This document shows positions 8,304 through 17,819 of a stretch of DNA of 64,000 nt, in pieces. The stretch lies in assembly GCF_005885675.1 (NCBI RefSeq), contig NZ_VANR01000001.1, positions 434,001 through 498,000 of the forward strand. Direction: 5' to 3'. Within the stretch, counting starts at the first letter, position 1, and each line of letters opens with the position of its first letter. A model generated the notes under the pieces. The model saw nothing but the letters and a program-made list of their open reading frames with translations. It ran no database searches and was not told the DNA's origin. A program made the translations under genes and the position numbers. The DNA comes from Polaribacter aestuariivivens (lineage in GTDB: Bacteria; Bacteroidota; Bacteroidia; Flavobacteriales; Flavobacteriaceae).

Positions 8304-9926
8304 ATGAAAGCAATAAAATATACAGGTTTAGTAATCTTTTTAATAGGATTAGCCATTTTTACAGGAAGTATTTTTACAGGTTCTTTTAATTTAACTTCTG
8401 CTGAATTAGATGAGTTTATTAAAGAAAAAAAGTATAAAAACGAATACATCAAAGAAGAACTTACAGAAGCAGTTGTAACTTCAAAAAAAATAAACATTTT
8501 TGAATTTTCTACACTTGTAAGAAATGCCTTTGAAGAAGCAAATAAACCTTATTACAATTTAATTGACAAATACAATAAGGAAAAAAAATGGGACAAAAAA
8601 GGGGCTCAGTATCAATATATTATTAACGGCAAACCTCATACTTTAAGCTACACTTTGGCAAAAAAAGCTGGTAGCGGTTTTGTAAAAGAAAATGTAGGCT
8701 TATTGTGGTTTTTAACTTTTGGATTGGCAATTATTGGCGCTTTACTTTTTATGCTTCCAAATTTAATTTTACTAGGAAAACCAGGTATTAAAAATGATCA
8801 TATTTATCACAACTCAGCTACAAACAGAGGTTTTATTGCTTGGTTGGTTTTAATTTATTTGGTTGTGTTTTATCTAGTGCTTTATTTTTATCCAGATTAT
8901 ATTGTAAACTGGACATTTATTTTAGATCCTATAAGTAATGCTCTAAATGGAGGTGCTGCCTCTCAATGGTTTGTATATGGATTTTTATACTGCGTTGTAA
9001 TGTTAACCATGGCTGTAAGAATGTATATAAAATACAGGCATAACAAGTATCAAATTATTAGAACAACTTCAGTGTTGTTTTTTCAGATTGTTTTTGCGTT
9101 TTTAATTCCGGAAATCATGAGTAGCCTAAACATGCCAGGGTATGATTTTAAAAATGCGTTTCCTTTAGATTATGATTTTTTCTTTGAATGGAACTTAAAA
9201 TCATTAACAGAAAGTGGAGGAATAGGAATTTTTATTTTGGTTTGGGGTATCGTTTTAACCTTAATTATAGTGCCAGTAATGGTATATTTTTTCGGGAAAA
9301 GATGGTATTGTTCTTGGGTTTGTGGTTGTGGAGGATTGGCTGAAACACTTGGTGATCCTTACAGACAACATTCTGATAAAAGTTTAAACGCCTGGAAATT
9401 AGAGCGATGGTTAATTCATGCTGTATTAGTCTTTTCATTAGTTATGACCATAATAACACTCTATTGTTATTTTTCTGGAGCTCAATCTTTTTTAGGCATT
9501 AATTCTCAATGGATAAAAGATACCTACAGTTTTTTAATTGGTGCTTGGTTTGCTGGTGTTATTGGTACAGGTTTTTACCCTATTTTCGGAAATAGAGTTT
9601 GGTGTAGATTTGGATGTCCTTTAGCTGCATATTTAGGTTTGGTACAACGTTTTAAATCAAGATTTAGAATTACCACAAATGGAGGTCAATGTATTTCTTG
9701 TGGAAATTGTTCTACTTATTGTGAAATGGGAATAGATGTAAGAGCTTATGCCCAAAAAGGAGAAAATATCATACGTTCTAGCTGTGTTGGTTGCGGAGTT
9801 TGTTCTGCAGTTTGTCCAAGAGGTGTTTTAAAATTAGAAAATGGTCCTGAAGATGGTAGAATCAATCCAACAGAAATTTTACTTGGAAATGATGTTGATT
9901 TGATGGACTTGGTAAATGAAAAATAA
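8304..9926 (+). CDS. Membrane-bound 4Fe-4S polyferredoxin (NapH/CcoG/NosR-like)
   Basis: The 540-residue protein has an N-terminal membrane helix (about 5-27), a soluble stretch, and several further helices. Two membrane-adjacent Cys motifs, WYCSWVCGCGG (about 333-343) and VWCRFGCP (about 432), are of the NapH/NosR type. Two classical 4Fe-4S motifs follow at the C-terminus, CISCGNCSTYC (about 463) and CVGCGVCSAVCP (about 493). Such proteins carry electrons across or along the inner membrane. No terminal reductase is encoded nearby, and the neighbours are a flavoprotein and glycosyltransferases, so its acceptor is unknown. Its last 11 bases overlap the next gene. Confidence 0.85.
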   Translation: MKAIKYTGLVIFLIGLAIFTGSIFTGSFNLTSAELDEFIKEKKYKNEYIKEELTEAVVTSKKINIFEFSTLVRNAFEEANKPYYNLIDKYNKEKKWDKKGAQYQYIINGKPHTLSYTLAKKAGSGFVKENVGLLWFLTFGLAIIGALLFMLPNLILLGKPGIKNDHIYHNSATNRGFIAWLVLIYLVVFYLVLYFYPDYIVNWTFILDPISNALNGGAASQWFVYGFLYCVVMLTMAVRMYIKYRHNKYQIIRTTSVLFFQIVFAFLIPEIMSSLNMPGYDFKNAFPLDYDFFFEWNLKSLTESGGIGIFILVWGIVLTLIIVPVMVYFFGKRWYCSWVCGCGGLAETLGDPYRQHSDKSLNAWKLERWLIHAVLVFSLVMTIITLYCYFSGAQSFLGINSQWIKDTYSFLIGAWFAGVIGTGFYPIFGNRVWCRFGCPLAAYLGLVQRFKSRFRITTNGGQCISCGNCSTYCEMGIDVRAYAQKGENIIRSSCVGCGVCSAVCPRGVLKLENGPEDGRINPTEILLGNDVDLMDLVNEK

Positions 9927-10452
9927 AAACTTTAACAACATTAAACGTAAGAGAAAAATATTACACCTATTTTATTCTAAAGCAATCATTGTTATTATTT
10001 TATTTTTTTGCTCAACAAATGTTTTTTCACAAAAAAAATATGAAAAAGAGTTTTATAAAAATGGGCAAATAAAGCAAGAAGGTTGGGTTTTAAATGAAAA
10101 CAAGGTAGATTATTGGAAATTTTATTACGAAAATGGTAGTTTGCAAAAAGAAGGTCACTACAAAAACAATTTAGAAATAAAATATTGGTATTTTTACCGC
10201 CCAAATTCGATAGTAGAAAAGGAAGGTCATTTTAAAAATGGTGTAAAATTGAATTGGTGGTTATTTTATGACAAAAAAGGTATTATAAACCATAAATGTC
10301 AACTAAAAAATAATCAAAAAAATGGATATTGCTTAATGTATAGTAATAAAAAATTAGTGAAAGCTAGTAAATATAAAAAAGGAGTAAAAATAAAAGAATG
10401 GACAGATTTTTCTTCATTTAAAGAAGAAAACAATCTAAATGACCTAAGATGA
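9916..10452 (+). CDS. MORN-repeat (YwqK-like) exported protein
   Basis: The 178-residue product has a hydrophobic segment at about 20-38 ending FSQK, probably a signal peptide behind an unusually long basic N-terminus. The mature part is made of repeats of about 20-24 residues with the pattern (E)(F)YKNGQI-K-EG followed by W-(F/Y)YY, the MORN-variant repeat seen in YwqK-type proteins. The role of these repeats is not established. The ATG lies inside the end of the polyferredoxin gene and the end overlaps the next gene by 4 bases (ATGA), so it is embedded in the operon. Confidence 0.75.
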   Translation: MKNKNFNNIKRKRKILHLFYSKAIIVIILFFCSTNVFSQKKYEKEFYKNGQIKQEGWVLNENKVDYWKFYYENGSLQKEGHYKNNLEIKYWYFYRPNSIVEKEGHFKNGVKLNWWLFYDKKGIINHKCQLKNNQKNGYCLMYSNKKLVKASKYKKGVKIKEWTDFSSFKEENNLNDLR

Positions 10453-11144
10453 CAAACCCACTAATTAAAGTAATTATTCCTGCTTACAATGAACAAGATT
10501 CCATTGCAAACGTAATAAATGATATACCTAAAAATGTTCAAGAAGTTATTGTTGTTAGCAATAACTCTACAGATAAAACAATAGAAAACGCTACGAATGC
10601 AGGTGCTACAGTTTTAACTGAAAACAAAAAAGGATATGGTTACGCATGTTTAAAAGGAATGGAACACATACATAATCAAGAAATACAACCAGATATTGTT
10701 GTATTTTTAGATGGTGATTATTCTGATTATCCAGAACAATTAACAGAATTAGTAGCTCCTATTATTCAAAATAATATCGATTTTGTTGTTGGTGCTCGCG
10801 TAAAAGAATTGCGAGAAAATGGCGCCATGACACCACAGCAAATTTTTGGTAATTGGCTGGCAACTTTTTTAATGAAAGTTTTTTTTAATGCTAAATTTTC
10901 AGATTTAGGACCATTTAGAGCCATAAAATATAATAAGTTATTAGCATTAAAAATGGAAGATAAAACCTATGGCTGGACAGTAGAAATGCAATTGAAAGCA
11001 TTGAAACAAAAATTATCTTACATAGAAATTCCTGTAAAATACAGAAACAGAATTGGAGTATCCAAAGTTTCTGGAACTGTAAAAGGAAGTGTTATGGCAG
11101 GTATTAAAATTTTAGGTTGGATTTTTAAATACAGTTTTAAATAA
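10449..11144 (+). CDS. Glycosyltransferase family 2 (dolichyl-phosphate mannose synthase-like)
   Basis: A 231-residue single-domain GT-A enzyme. It starts KVIIPAYNEQDSI, has the metal-binding FLDGDYSDYP near residue 86, and ends with a short hydrophobic tail rather than membrane helices. The order and length match DPM1-like enzymes that move a sugar from a nucleotide donor to a polyprenyl phosphate carrier. It overlaps the MORN gene by 4 bases and ends 1 base before the next glycosyltransferase. Together with the GT-C type protein two genes on, it could supply a lipid-linked sugar donor; this is inference from context. Confidence 0.85.
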   Translation: MTNPLIKVIIPAYNEQDSIANVINDIPKNVQEVIVVSNNSTDKTIENATNAGATVLTENKKGYGYACLKGMEHIHNQEIQPDIVVFLDGDYSDYPEQLTELVAPIIQNNIDFVVGARVKELRENGAMTPQQIFGNWLATFLMKVFFNAKFSDLGPFRAIKYNKLLALKMEDKTYGWTVEMQLKALKQKLSYIEIPVKYRNRIGVSKVSGTVKGSVMAGIKILGWIFKYSFK

Positions 11145-11145
11145 A

Positions 11146-12636
11146 ATGATTTTAGAATACATCATCATAATAATTTATTCTATTTCGCTATTGCTTATAT
11201 TTTTATATGCTTTGGCTCAATTAAACTTACTTTTTAACTATTTAAAAGCAAGAAAAAAAGTAGATACTTCAGAAAAATTCGACTTTAATAATAAAGAAGA
11301 AATACCCTATGTAACCATACAATTGCCAGTTTATAATGAATTGTATGTAATGAAACGCTTGTTAAAAAATATTGCAAAATTAGAATATCCAATAGATAAG
11401 TTAGAAATTCAGGTTTTAGATGATTCTACAGACGAATCTGTTGAAACTACTGCAAAACACATCAAAAAAATACAAGAAAAAGGAATTGACATACAACATA
11501 TTAGAAGAAGTAACAGACAAGGTTTTAAAGCAGGTGCTTTAAAAGAGGGTTTAAAGATTGCAAAAGGTGAATTTATTGCCATTTTTGATGCAGATTTTTT
11601 ACCACAAACAAACTGGTTGTTAGAAACTGTACCGTATTTTAAAAACGAAAAAATTGGTGTTGTTCAAACAAGATGGGGTCATATTAACAGAAACTACTCT
11701 ACATTAACAAAAATACAAGCATTTGCTTTAGATGCTCACTTTACGTTAGAACAAGTGGGTAGAAACAGTAAGGGCCATTTTATAAATTTTAATGGAACTG
11801 CTGGAATTTGGCGAAAAGAATGTATTTATGATGCTGGAAACTGGGAAGGAGACACCTTAACTGAAGATTTGGATTTGAGCTATAGAGCTCAACTAAAAAA
11901 ATGGGAATTTAAATATTTAGAAAGAGTTGAAACACCTGCAGAATTACCAGTGGTAATTAGCGCAGCTAGATCTCAACAATTTCGATGGAATAAAGGTGGT
12001 GCAGAAAATTTTCAAAAAATGATGCGAAGAGTAATTACTAGCAAAAACATATCATTAAAAACAAAAATTCACAGTTTATTACATTTGCTAAACAGCTCAA
12101 TGTTTACCTGTATTTTTTTAGTTGCAGTGTTAAGTATACCAATGTTATATATTAAAAATGAATACGAACATTTAAAAGTATACTTTTATGTAATGAGCTT
12201 CTTTGTAATAAGTTCATTAATCTTTTTTGTTTGCTATTGGTATATGTATAAAAACATTTATGGTGGTGGTTTTTTAAACTTCATTAAATATATTGGTGCT
12301 TTTTTCACGTTTTTTTCAATTGCAATGGGCTTTTCTTTACATAATACTATTGCTGTTTTAGAGGGGCATTTTGGTAAAAAAAGTGAATTTGTTAGAACCC
12401 CAAAGTTTAACATAAAAAATATTAAAGACGCTTGGAAAACAAATAAGTATATCAAGAAAAAACCATCAATACATGTGGTTATTGAAGGTGCTTTGGCTAT
12501 ATATTTTGCCTTTGGTATGTACAGTGCATTTATTGTAGGAAATCAAGGTGGTGATTTTGGTCTCTTTCCATTTCATTTAATGCTTTTTATTGGTTTTAGT
12601 TATGTGTTTTTCAAATCTATATTTTCAAAAGCATAA
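11146..12636 (+). CDS. Processive-type glycosyltransferase 2 (cellulose/mannan synthase-like)
   Basis: The 496-residue protein has an N-terminal membrane helix (about 3-28), a cytoplasmic GT-A domain and a cluster of C-terminal helices. The D, DxD, TED, QxxRW signature of processive beta-glycan synthases is complete: DDSTD near 92, DADF near 148, TEDLD near 239 and QQFRW near 277. Plant CslA mannan synthases and bacterial cellulose synthase-like enzymes share this layout. No PilZ domain or BcsB-type partner is present. The product glycan is unknown. Its stop overlaps the start of the next gene by one base (TAATG). Confidence 0.85.
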   Translation: MILEYIIIIIYSISLLLIFLYALAQLNLLFNYLKARKKVDTSEKFDFNNKEEIPYVTIQLPVYNELYVMKRLLKNIAKLEYPIDKLEIQVLDDSTDESVETTAKHIKKIQEKGIDIQHIRRSNRQGFKAGALKEGLKIAKGEFIAIFDADFLPQTNWLLETVPYFKNEKIGVVQTRWGHINRNYSTLTKIQAFALDAHFTLEQVGRNSKGHFINFNGTAGIWRKECIYDAGNWEGDTLTEDLDLSYRAQLKKWEFKYLERVETPAELPVVISAARSQQFRWNKGGAENFQKMMRRVITSKNISLKTKIHSLLHLLNSSMFTCIFLVAVLSIPMLYIKNEYEHLKVYFYVMSFFVISSLIFFVCYWYMYKNIYGGGFLNFIKYIGAFFTFFSIAMGFSLHNTIAVLEGHFGKKSEFVRTPKFNIKNIKDAWKTNKYIKKKPSIHVVIEGALAIYFAFGMYSAFIVGNQGGDFGLFPFHLMLFIGFSYVFFKSIFSKA

Positions 12637-14036
12637 TGCCTTTTTCAGAAAAAAATAAAGCAATTTTTCTAATTAGTTTTAGCATAATTTTCTATTTTAT
12701 TTTTGCCTATTTTTTAGAAAGAACTTCATTTTTTTCACTCATAACTCTTTGGTTTTCTTTATTTGCTTGTTTTTATTTTTTATTAAAAAACAACAACATT
12801 TCCTTTACTACTTATGCAGGTATTGCTATTCTTTTTAGATTAATTTTTCTGTTTGCAATACCAAATTTATCGCAAGATTTTTATAGATTCATTTGGGATG
12901 GGCGCATGATATTAAACGGATTTAATCCGTATTTATCATTACCAGAAACATTTATCCATCAAAACCTAGCACCAGTTTCAGATTCAAATACTTTGTATAC
13001 TGGTATGGGAACTTTAAACGGTAGTCATTACACAAATTACCCTCCAGTAAATCAATTATGTTTTTTAATTGCAGCCATTTTTTCTAGCAAAAGTATTTTT
13101 GGTGCTGTAATTGTTTTAAAATTAATCATCATTTTAGCAGATATTGGAATTTTATATTTCGGAAAAAAATTATTAGAACGTTTAAAATTACCAGTTAAAA
13201 ACATTTTTTGGTACATTTTAAATCCTTTCATTATTATTGAAATGACAGGTAATTTACATTTTGAATCTGTAATGTTATTTTTTTTAGTTTGGGGTTTTTA
13301 TAAGTTACACCAACAAAAATGGATTTGGGCTGCAATTTTAATAGCTTGTTCAATTTCAGTAAAACTTATTCCTTTATTGTTTTTACCACTCTTTTTTCAA
13401 TGGTTTGTGAAAAAAAATAATAATGAAGCTACAGTTGGAACAACTTCATTCGCTAAACAAAAATTGAATTATAAAGGTTTTTTAAATTTAATAAGTTTTT
13501 ATACAATTATTATTGCAATTACAATGCTGTTGTTTTTACCCTTTTATTCATCAGAATTAATAGCAAACTACTCAAATTCTGTAGGTTTATGGTTTCGTAA
13601 CTTTGAGTTTAACGCTAGTTTCTATTATGTTTTTAGAGAAATAGGCTATTTATTTAGAGGCTATAATGAAATTGCTATTATTGGTAAAATTACACCTATA
13701 GTAACAATTCTATTTTTGATTATTGTTGCTTTTTCAAGAAACAATAAAACCTTAATTCAATTAATTACTGCCATGTTGTTTTGCCTATGCTTTTATTACT
13801 TTACAGCAACAACAGTACATCCTTGGTACTTGGCGACACCACTTATTTTATCCGTTTTTACAAAATATAAATTTCCTGTAGTTTGGTCATTAGTTATTAT
13901 TTTAACTTATCAAGCCTATGCAAATACTCCTTGGAAAGAAAATTTATGGCTTGTTTTTATAGAATATTTAATTGTTTTTTCTTTCTTAATTTTTGAACTC
14001 CGAAAAAAAAATCAAAATAAAGAAATTTTAAAATAA
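12636..14036 (+). CDS. Polytopic GT-C type glycosyltransferase (GT87/mannosyltransferase-like)
   Basis: The 466-residue protein is made of about ten to twelve hydrophobic segments. The first large loop holds SQDFYRFIWDGR (near residue 79) followed by NGFNPYL, a pattern typical of GT-C enzymes that use polyprenyl-phosphate sugars, where the acidic residue is catalytic. TTVHPWYLATPL near the C-terminus is also typical. It is the last gene of the tightly spaced cluster starting at 6951. Presumably it adds a sugar on the periplasmic face using the lipid-linked donor made by the DPM1-like enzyme. Confidence 0.75.
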   Translation: MPFSEKNKAIFLISFSIIFYFIFAYFLERTSFFSLITLWFSLFACFYFLLKNNNISFTTYAGIAILFRLIFLFAIPNLSQDFYRFIWDGRMILNGFNPYLSLPETFIHQNLAPVSDSNTLYTGMGTLNGSHYTNYPPVNQLCFLIAAIFSSKSIFGAVIVLKLIIILADIGILYFGKKLLERLKLPVKNIFWYILNPFIIIEMTGNLHFESVMLFFLVWGFYKLHQQKWIWAAILIACSISVKLIPLLFLPLFFQWFVKKNNNEATVGTTSFAKQKLNYKGFLNLISFYTIIIAITMLLFLPFYSSELIANYSNSVGLWFRNFEFNASFYYVFREIGYLFRGYNEIAIIGKITPIVTILFLIIVAFSRNNKTLIQLITAMLFCLCFYYFTATTVHPWYLATPLILSVFTKYKFPVVWSLVIILTYQAYANTPWKENLWLVFIEYLIVFSFLIFELRKKNQNKEILK

Positions 14037-14097
14037 CAATAGTATTATCTATTTATGCTGAGTTTTTTGTATTTTAGTTGCCTATATTTTATCATAT

Positions 14098-15126
14098 ATG
14101 AAAAGACTTACTATAAAAGACATAGCCAAAGAGTTTGATGTTTCGATTTCAACAGTTTCTAAAGCCTTAAATGATAGTTATGAAATTAGTGTAAGTACAA
14201 AAGAAAAAATTCAAAAATACGCTAAAGACAATAATTACAAACCTAACTTCAACGCATTAAGCTTAAAAAATAGGCAAACAAAAACTATTGGAATTTTAAT
14301 TCCGAATATGTTAAATTACTTTTTTGCCCAAGTTTTTAATGGCATGGAAAAAGTAGCCAACGAAAAAGGTTATAAAATTATTTCTTGTATTTCTAACGAG
14401 TCTTTTAAGAAAGAAGTAGAAACTATTGAAATGCTTTCGAATGGAAGTATAGATGGTTTTATTTTATCACTTGCAGAGGAAACCGTACTTAAAAACGACT
14501 TTAAACATTTTGAAGACTTAATTGATAACGGAACTCCAATTGTAATGTTTGACAGAGTTGCAGAAGCTGTAAATTGTGATAAAGTTGTTACAGACGATTT
14601 TAAAGGAGCCTCTAAAACTGTAAAATATTTAGCAAAATCTGGTAGTAAAAATATTGCTTTTGTTTCAACTATTAGCAACTTAAAAGTTGGTAAAAAAAGA
14701 CATCAAGGATATTTAAAGGGATTAGAAAAGGCAGGTTTACCAGTAAACAATAATTTAATAATAAATATTGTTGATGAAGATTATAAAAACTATGAGAATA
14801 TTTTAAGTCCAATTTTTGATGCAAACGAAATTGATGCAGTTATTACTACAGACGAATCATCAGCAATTGCAGCTATGAAAGTAGCTCAAAAGAGAGGACA
14901 CAAAATACCTGAAAACTTTGCTGTAGTTTGTTTTTCTAACGGAATTTTAGCAAGACACTCAAGCCCTAAACTAACAACAGTTAGCCAACATGGAGAAAAA
15001 ATGGGTGAAACTGCTGCAAAATTATTAATAGATAGAATTGAAGATAAATCTGACAAAAAAGAAGCTCCAAAAACAGTTATTATAAAAACCGATTTGGTAG
15101 AACGTAACTCCACAAAAAAAGCATAA
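14098..15126 (+). CDS. LacI-family transcriptional regulator
   Basis: The 342-residue protein has the LacI helix-turn-helix at residues 1-46 (TIKDIAKEFDVSISTVSKAL) with hinge region YKPN, then a periplasmic-binding-protein-like sensor domain (TIGILIPNMLNYFFAQVFNGME, ending TKTDLVERNS-like). Such regulators respond to sugars or sugar phosphates. It lies 61 bases after the glycosyltransferase cluster and 34 bases before a HAD phosphatase on the same strand. Its target genes are not evident from the window; the neighbouring glycan genes or the phosphatase are candidates. Confidence 0.9.
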   Translation: MKRLTIKDIAKEFDVSISTVSKALNDSYEISVSTKEKIQKYAKDNNYKPNFNALSLKNRQTKTIGILIPNMLNYFFAQVFNGMEKVANEKGYKIISCISNESFKKEVETIEMLSNGSIDGFILSLAEETVLKNDFKHFEDLIDNGTPIVMFDRVAEAVNCDKVVTDDFKGASKTVKYLAKSGSKNIAFVSTISNLKVGKKRHQGYLKGLEKAGLPVNNNLIINIVDEDYKNYENILSPIFDANEIDAVITTDESSAIAAMKVAQKRGHKIPENFAVVCFSNGILARHSSPKLTTVSQHGEKMGETAAKLLIDRIEDKSDKKEAPKTVIIKTDLVERNSTKKA

Positions 15127-15160
15127 TTCGTAACCTATTTTTCAGAGAAGAAACTCCTAT

Positions 15161-15970
15161 ATGAATTTAGAAAAAGTAAAATTAGTAGTTTCAGATATGG
15201 ACGGAACTCTTTTAAACTCTAATGGTGAAGTTAGCAATCATTTTTTCGAAATCTTTAAAAAACTAAAAGAAAAAAACATATATTTTTGTGCTGCAAGTGG
15301 CAGGCAATACAACAGTATTGTAGATAAGTTAGCACTTATTAAAAATGATATTCATGTTATTGCAGAAAATGGGGCAATTGCAAAAAAAAGAAATGATATT
15401 TTGCTTTTAAACTCTTTAGATGCTCAAAAAATAATAAACATCATACCTACTTTACGAAAAATACATGGTGCAAATATAGTTTTGTGTTCGCAAGACGCAG
15501 CTTTTATAGAAAGTAAAGACGCTAGGTTTATAGATTTATTTCAAGAATATTATCATAGTTTTCAAGTGGTAGATAATTTAATAGAAATAGCAGAATCAAC
15601 TACAATTCTAAAAATTGCTGTATTTCATTTTACTTCTTCAGAAGAATTCATTTATCCAGAAATAAAACATTTAAAAAACGATTATTTACTAAAAATATCT
15701 GGACAAAATTGGTTAGATATTTCTCATGAAAATGCCAATAAAGGAAATGCTTTAAGAGCTGTTCAAAAAATTTTAAATGTAACCAAAGAAGAAACCATGG
15801 TTTTTGGAGATTACCATAATGACATTGAAATGTTACAAGAAGCTGAATTTAGTTTTGCTATGAAAAACGCACATAAAGACATTAAAGACATTGCAAAATA
15901 CACTACTGAAAGTAATAATAATTTTGGTGTAGAAGCTATTTTAGATAAATTAATTATTGCAAATGAATAA
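15161..15970 (+). CDS. Cof-type HAD-IIB family phosphatase
   Basis: The 269-residue protein has HAD motif I DMDGTLL (residues 11-17, nucleophile Asp), a serine/threonine motif II (CAASGRQ), the Lys of motif III (NANKGNAL) and motif IV GDYHNDIEML near 216. The large cap between motifs II and III puts it in the IIB subclass with Cof and YidA proteins, which dephosphorylate sugar phosphates and other small metabolites. It is probably cotranscribed with the LacI-type regulator and so may act on a phosphorylated sugar; the substrate is not determinable. Confidence 0.9.
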   Translation: MNLEKVKLVVSDMDGTLLNSNGEVSNHFFEIFKKLKEKNIYFCAASGRQYNSIVDKLALIKNDIHVIAENGAIAKKRNDILLLNSLDAQKIINIIPTLRKIHGANIVLCSQDAAFIESKDARFIDLFQEYYHSFQVVDNLIEIAESTTILKIAVFHFTSSEEFIYPEIKHLKNDYLLKISGQNWLDISHENANKGNALRAVQKILNVTKEETMVFGDYHNDIEMLQEAEFSFAMKNAHKDIKDIAKYTTESNNNFGVEAILDKLIIANE

Positions 15971-15983
15971 TTAGAAGCAGACA

Positions 15984-16937
15984 CTACTCATTATAAGAAA
16001 CTGTACTTTGTCTTTCTCTATTTACTTGTAATTTAGTTACATCTGGTCTTGAATAATGTCCAACAACATCAAAATTTTGTCGTTCTTCTAAAACTTGATT
16101 AAAATTTAAGGTTTCTATAATTAAACCTTCTTTGTTAAGAACTGGCTCAATTAACCATTCTCCGTCAGGAGATGCAATACAAGAACCTCCATTTGCCAAA
16201 ATTTCTGGAGCATCTTTTATAATTTTATCATAATGTGGAGTATCTTTTGTAAAATCTGACTTTGCCATTAAACTAGAAACAGAAATCACAAAAGAACGAG
16301 ATTCTCTTGCAATAAAACGCGTTATATCTTTGGTGTTATAATCGCTCCCAGGCCAAACAGCAATGTGTAAATTTTCGCCCAAACCATACAATGCTGTTCT
16401 TGGTAAAGGCATCCAGTTTTCCCAACAATTTAAACCACCAAGTGTAAAATCTTTAAGCGAATGAACTTGCAAACCATTTCCATCACCAGGAGCCCAAGTT
16501 AAACGCTCATCAAATGTTGGTTGTAATTTTCTATGTACAGATTTTATTTCTCCTGTTTCATTTATGTATACCAAAGATGCGTAAATACTATGACCTCCTC
16601 TATTTTGAGCACGCTCCATAATGCCTAAATAAATGGCAATTTTATTTTCTTTTGCCAATTTACAAATGGAAGCTAACTCTCCTTTTTCTATAGTAATAGA
16701 ATTTCTTACGTAATGTGCATGAATTTCTTTTTGTATTTTAGAGTTCCACTCAGCACCATTTGTAAGAGCAATCCAAAAAGGATAACCTGGTAATAAAGCT
16801 TCACCAAAAACAATAAGTTCGCAATTTTCTTTAGAAGCATCTATAATTGATTTCTCAATTTTTTTAATGGTTTTTTCTTTATTCAACCAAACTGGAGATA
16901 TTTGTGCTAAGGCTACTTTTAAAAGATTGTTTTTCAT
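15984..16937 (-). CDS. Nitrilase-superfamily carbon-nitrogen hydrolase
   Basis: The 317-residue protein shows the full Glu-Lys-Cys triad of the nitrilase superfamily: E46 in VFGEALLPGYP, K137 in VHRKLQPTFDER and C171 in GGLNCWENWMP. The sequence around Cys with CWEN(W)MP and the length match the true nitrilase branch (nitrile to acid plus ammonia) better than the amidase or omega-amidase branches. The substrate is unknown. The gene follows the DUF2797 gene by 8 bases and converges with the HAD phosphatase gene 13 bases away. Confidence 0.85.
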   Translation of the reverse strand: MKNNLLKVALAQISPVWLNKEKTIKKIEKSIIDASKENCELIVFGEALLPGYPFWIALTNGAEWNSKIQKEIHAHYVRNSITIEKGELASICKLAKENKIAIYLGIMERAQNRGGHSIYASLVYINETGEIKSVHRKLQPTFDERLTWAPGDGNGLQVHSLKDFTLGGLNCWENWMPLPRTALYGLGENLHIAVWPGSDYNTKDITRFIARESRSFVISVSSLMAKSDFTKDTPHYDKIIKDAPEILANGGSCIASPDGEWLIEPVLNKEGLIIETLNFNQVLEERQNFDVVGHYSRPDVTKLQVNRERQSTVSYNE

Positions 16938-16945
16938 GATAATTA

Positions 16946-17737
16946 TTATATTTCTAAAGAAACTACGAGACCCTCATTACTTCTTATATTAAAAACAGTT
17001 TCGTCTTCAAAAATTAAGTACTGTCCTTTTATACCCACTAATTTTCCTTTAAAAGTTGGTGTTTTTTCTAAATTTAAACTTTTTGGTTTTGCTGGATATT
17101 TTAAAACTGGAAAATTTAAATTCGTTTCAGAATTGTTTTCAATAAAATATTCTAACGCTTCTTGCGGAATGTACTGCTTTAATTTTTCTCTCCAAGCAAC
17201 CAAATCTTCATCTTCTACATCATTTTTTAGCATTTTACGCCAATTTGTTTTATCAGCAACATGTTCTTTTAAAGCAACTTCTGTAATTCCTGCTAAATAC
17301 CTATTTGGTACCTCTACAATTTCTATGGCTTCATGCGCACCTTGATCAATCCAACGTGTTGGAACTTGGGTTTTTCTGGTAACACCAACTTTTACGTTAC
17401 TTGAATTTGCCAAATACACAATATGTGGTTTTAATTGCACAGATTTTTCATATTCTAAATCTCTATCTTCTTCATCTAAATGCGCTCTACTCAATTCTGG
17501 TTTCATAATCCAATCTCCAGCAGAAGGAATATCAAAAAAACAAGATTTACAAAAACCTTGTCTGTAAATTTTCTTTTCTAAATGGCAGTTCAAACATTCG
17601 TAGGTAATAAAATTTAAAGAAATCTCTTTATTTAGTAACTGATTTACGTTAATAAAATCGGTTTTCATGTCTAAATAATAATTTATTTCCTCGCCATTTT
17701 CCGTCATCATTTTTTTTAAAACTCCTTGGTAAATCAT
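16946..17737 (-). CDS. DUF2797 family protein
   Basis: The 263-residue product matches the DUF2797 family in length and layout. A zinc-ribbon-like four-Cys site is present (C48, C51, C63, C66; CLNC then GFCKSC), followed by HIVYLANSSNVKVGVTRKTQ and PTRWIDQGA, which recall the GIY-YIG nuclease-like fold. The function is unknown. There is no signal peptide. It is probably cotranscribed with the nitrilase gene, but no functional link is established. Confidence 0.85.
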   Translation of the reverse strand: MIYQGVLKKMMTENGEEINYYLDMKTDFINVNQLLNKEISLNFITYECLNCHLEKKIYRQGFCKSCFFDIPSAGDWIMKPELSRAHLDEEDRDLEYEKSVQLKPHIVYLANSSNVKVGVTRKTQVPTRWIDQGAHEAIEIVEVPNRYLAGITEVALKEHVADKTNWRKMLKNDVEDEDLVAWREKLKQYIPQEALEYFIENNSETNLNFPVLKYPAKPKSLNLEKTPTFKGKLVGIKGQYLIFEDETVFNIRSNEGLVVSLEI

Positions 17738-17819
17738 CTTACAAATTTTAGTATTTTTAAATTTCGATTTTAACAGTATATTCGTATTAAAATCAAACCA
17801 AACAAACTTACGAATTTCT

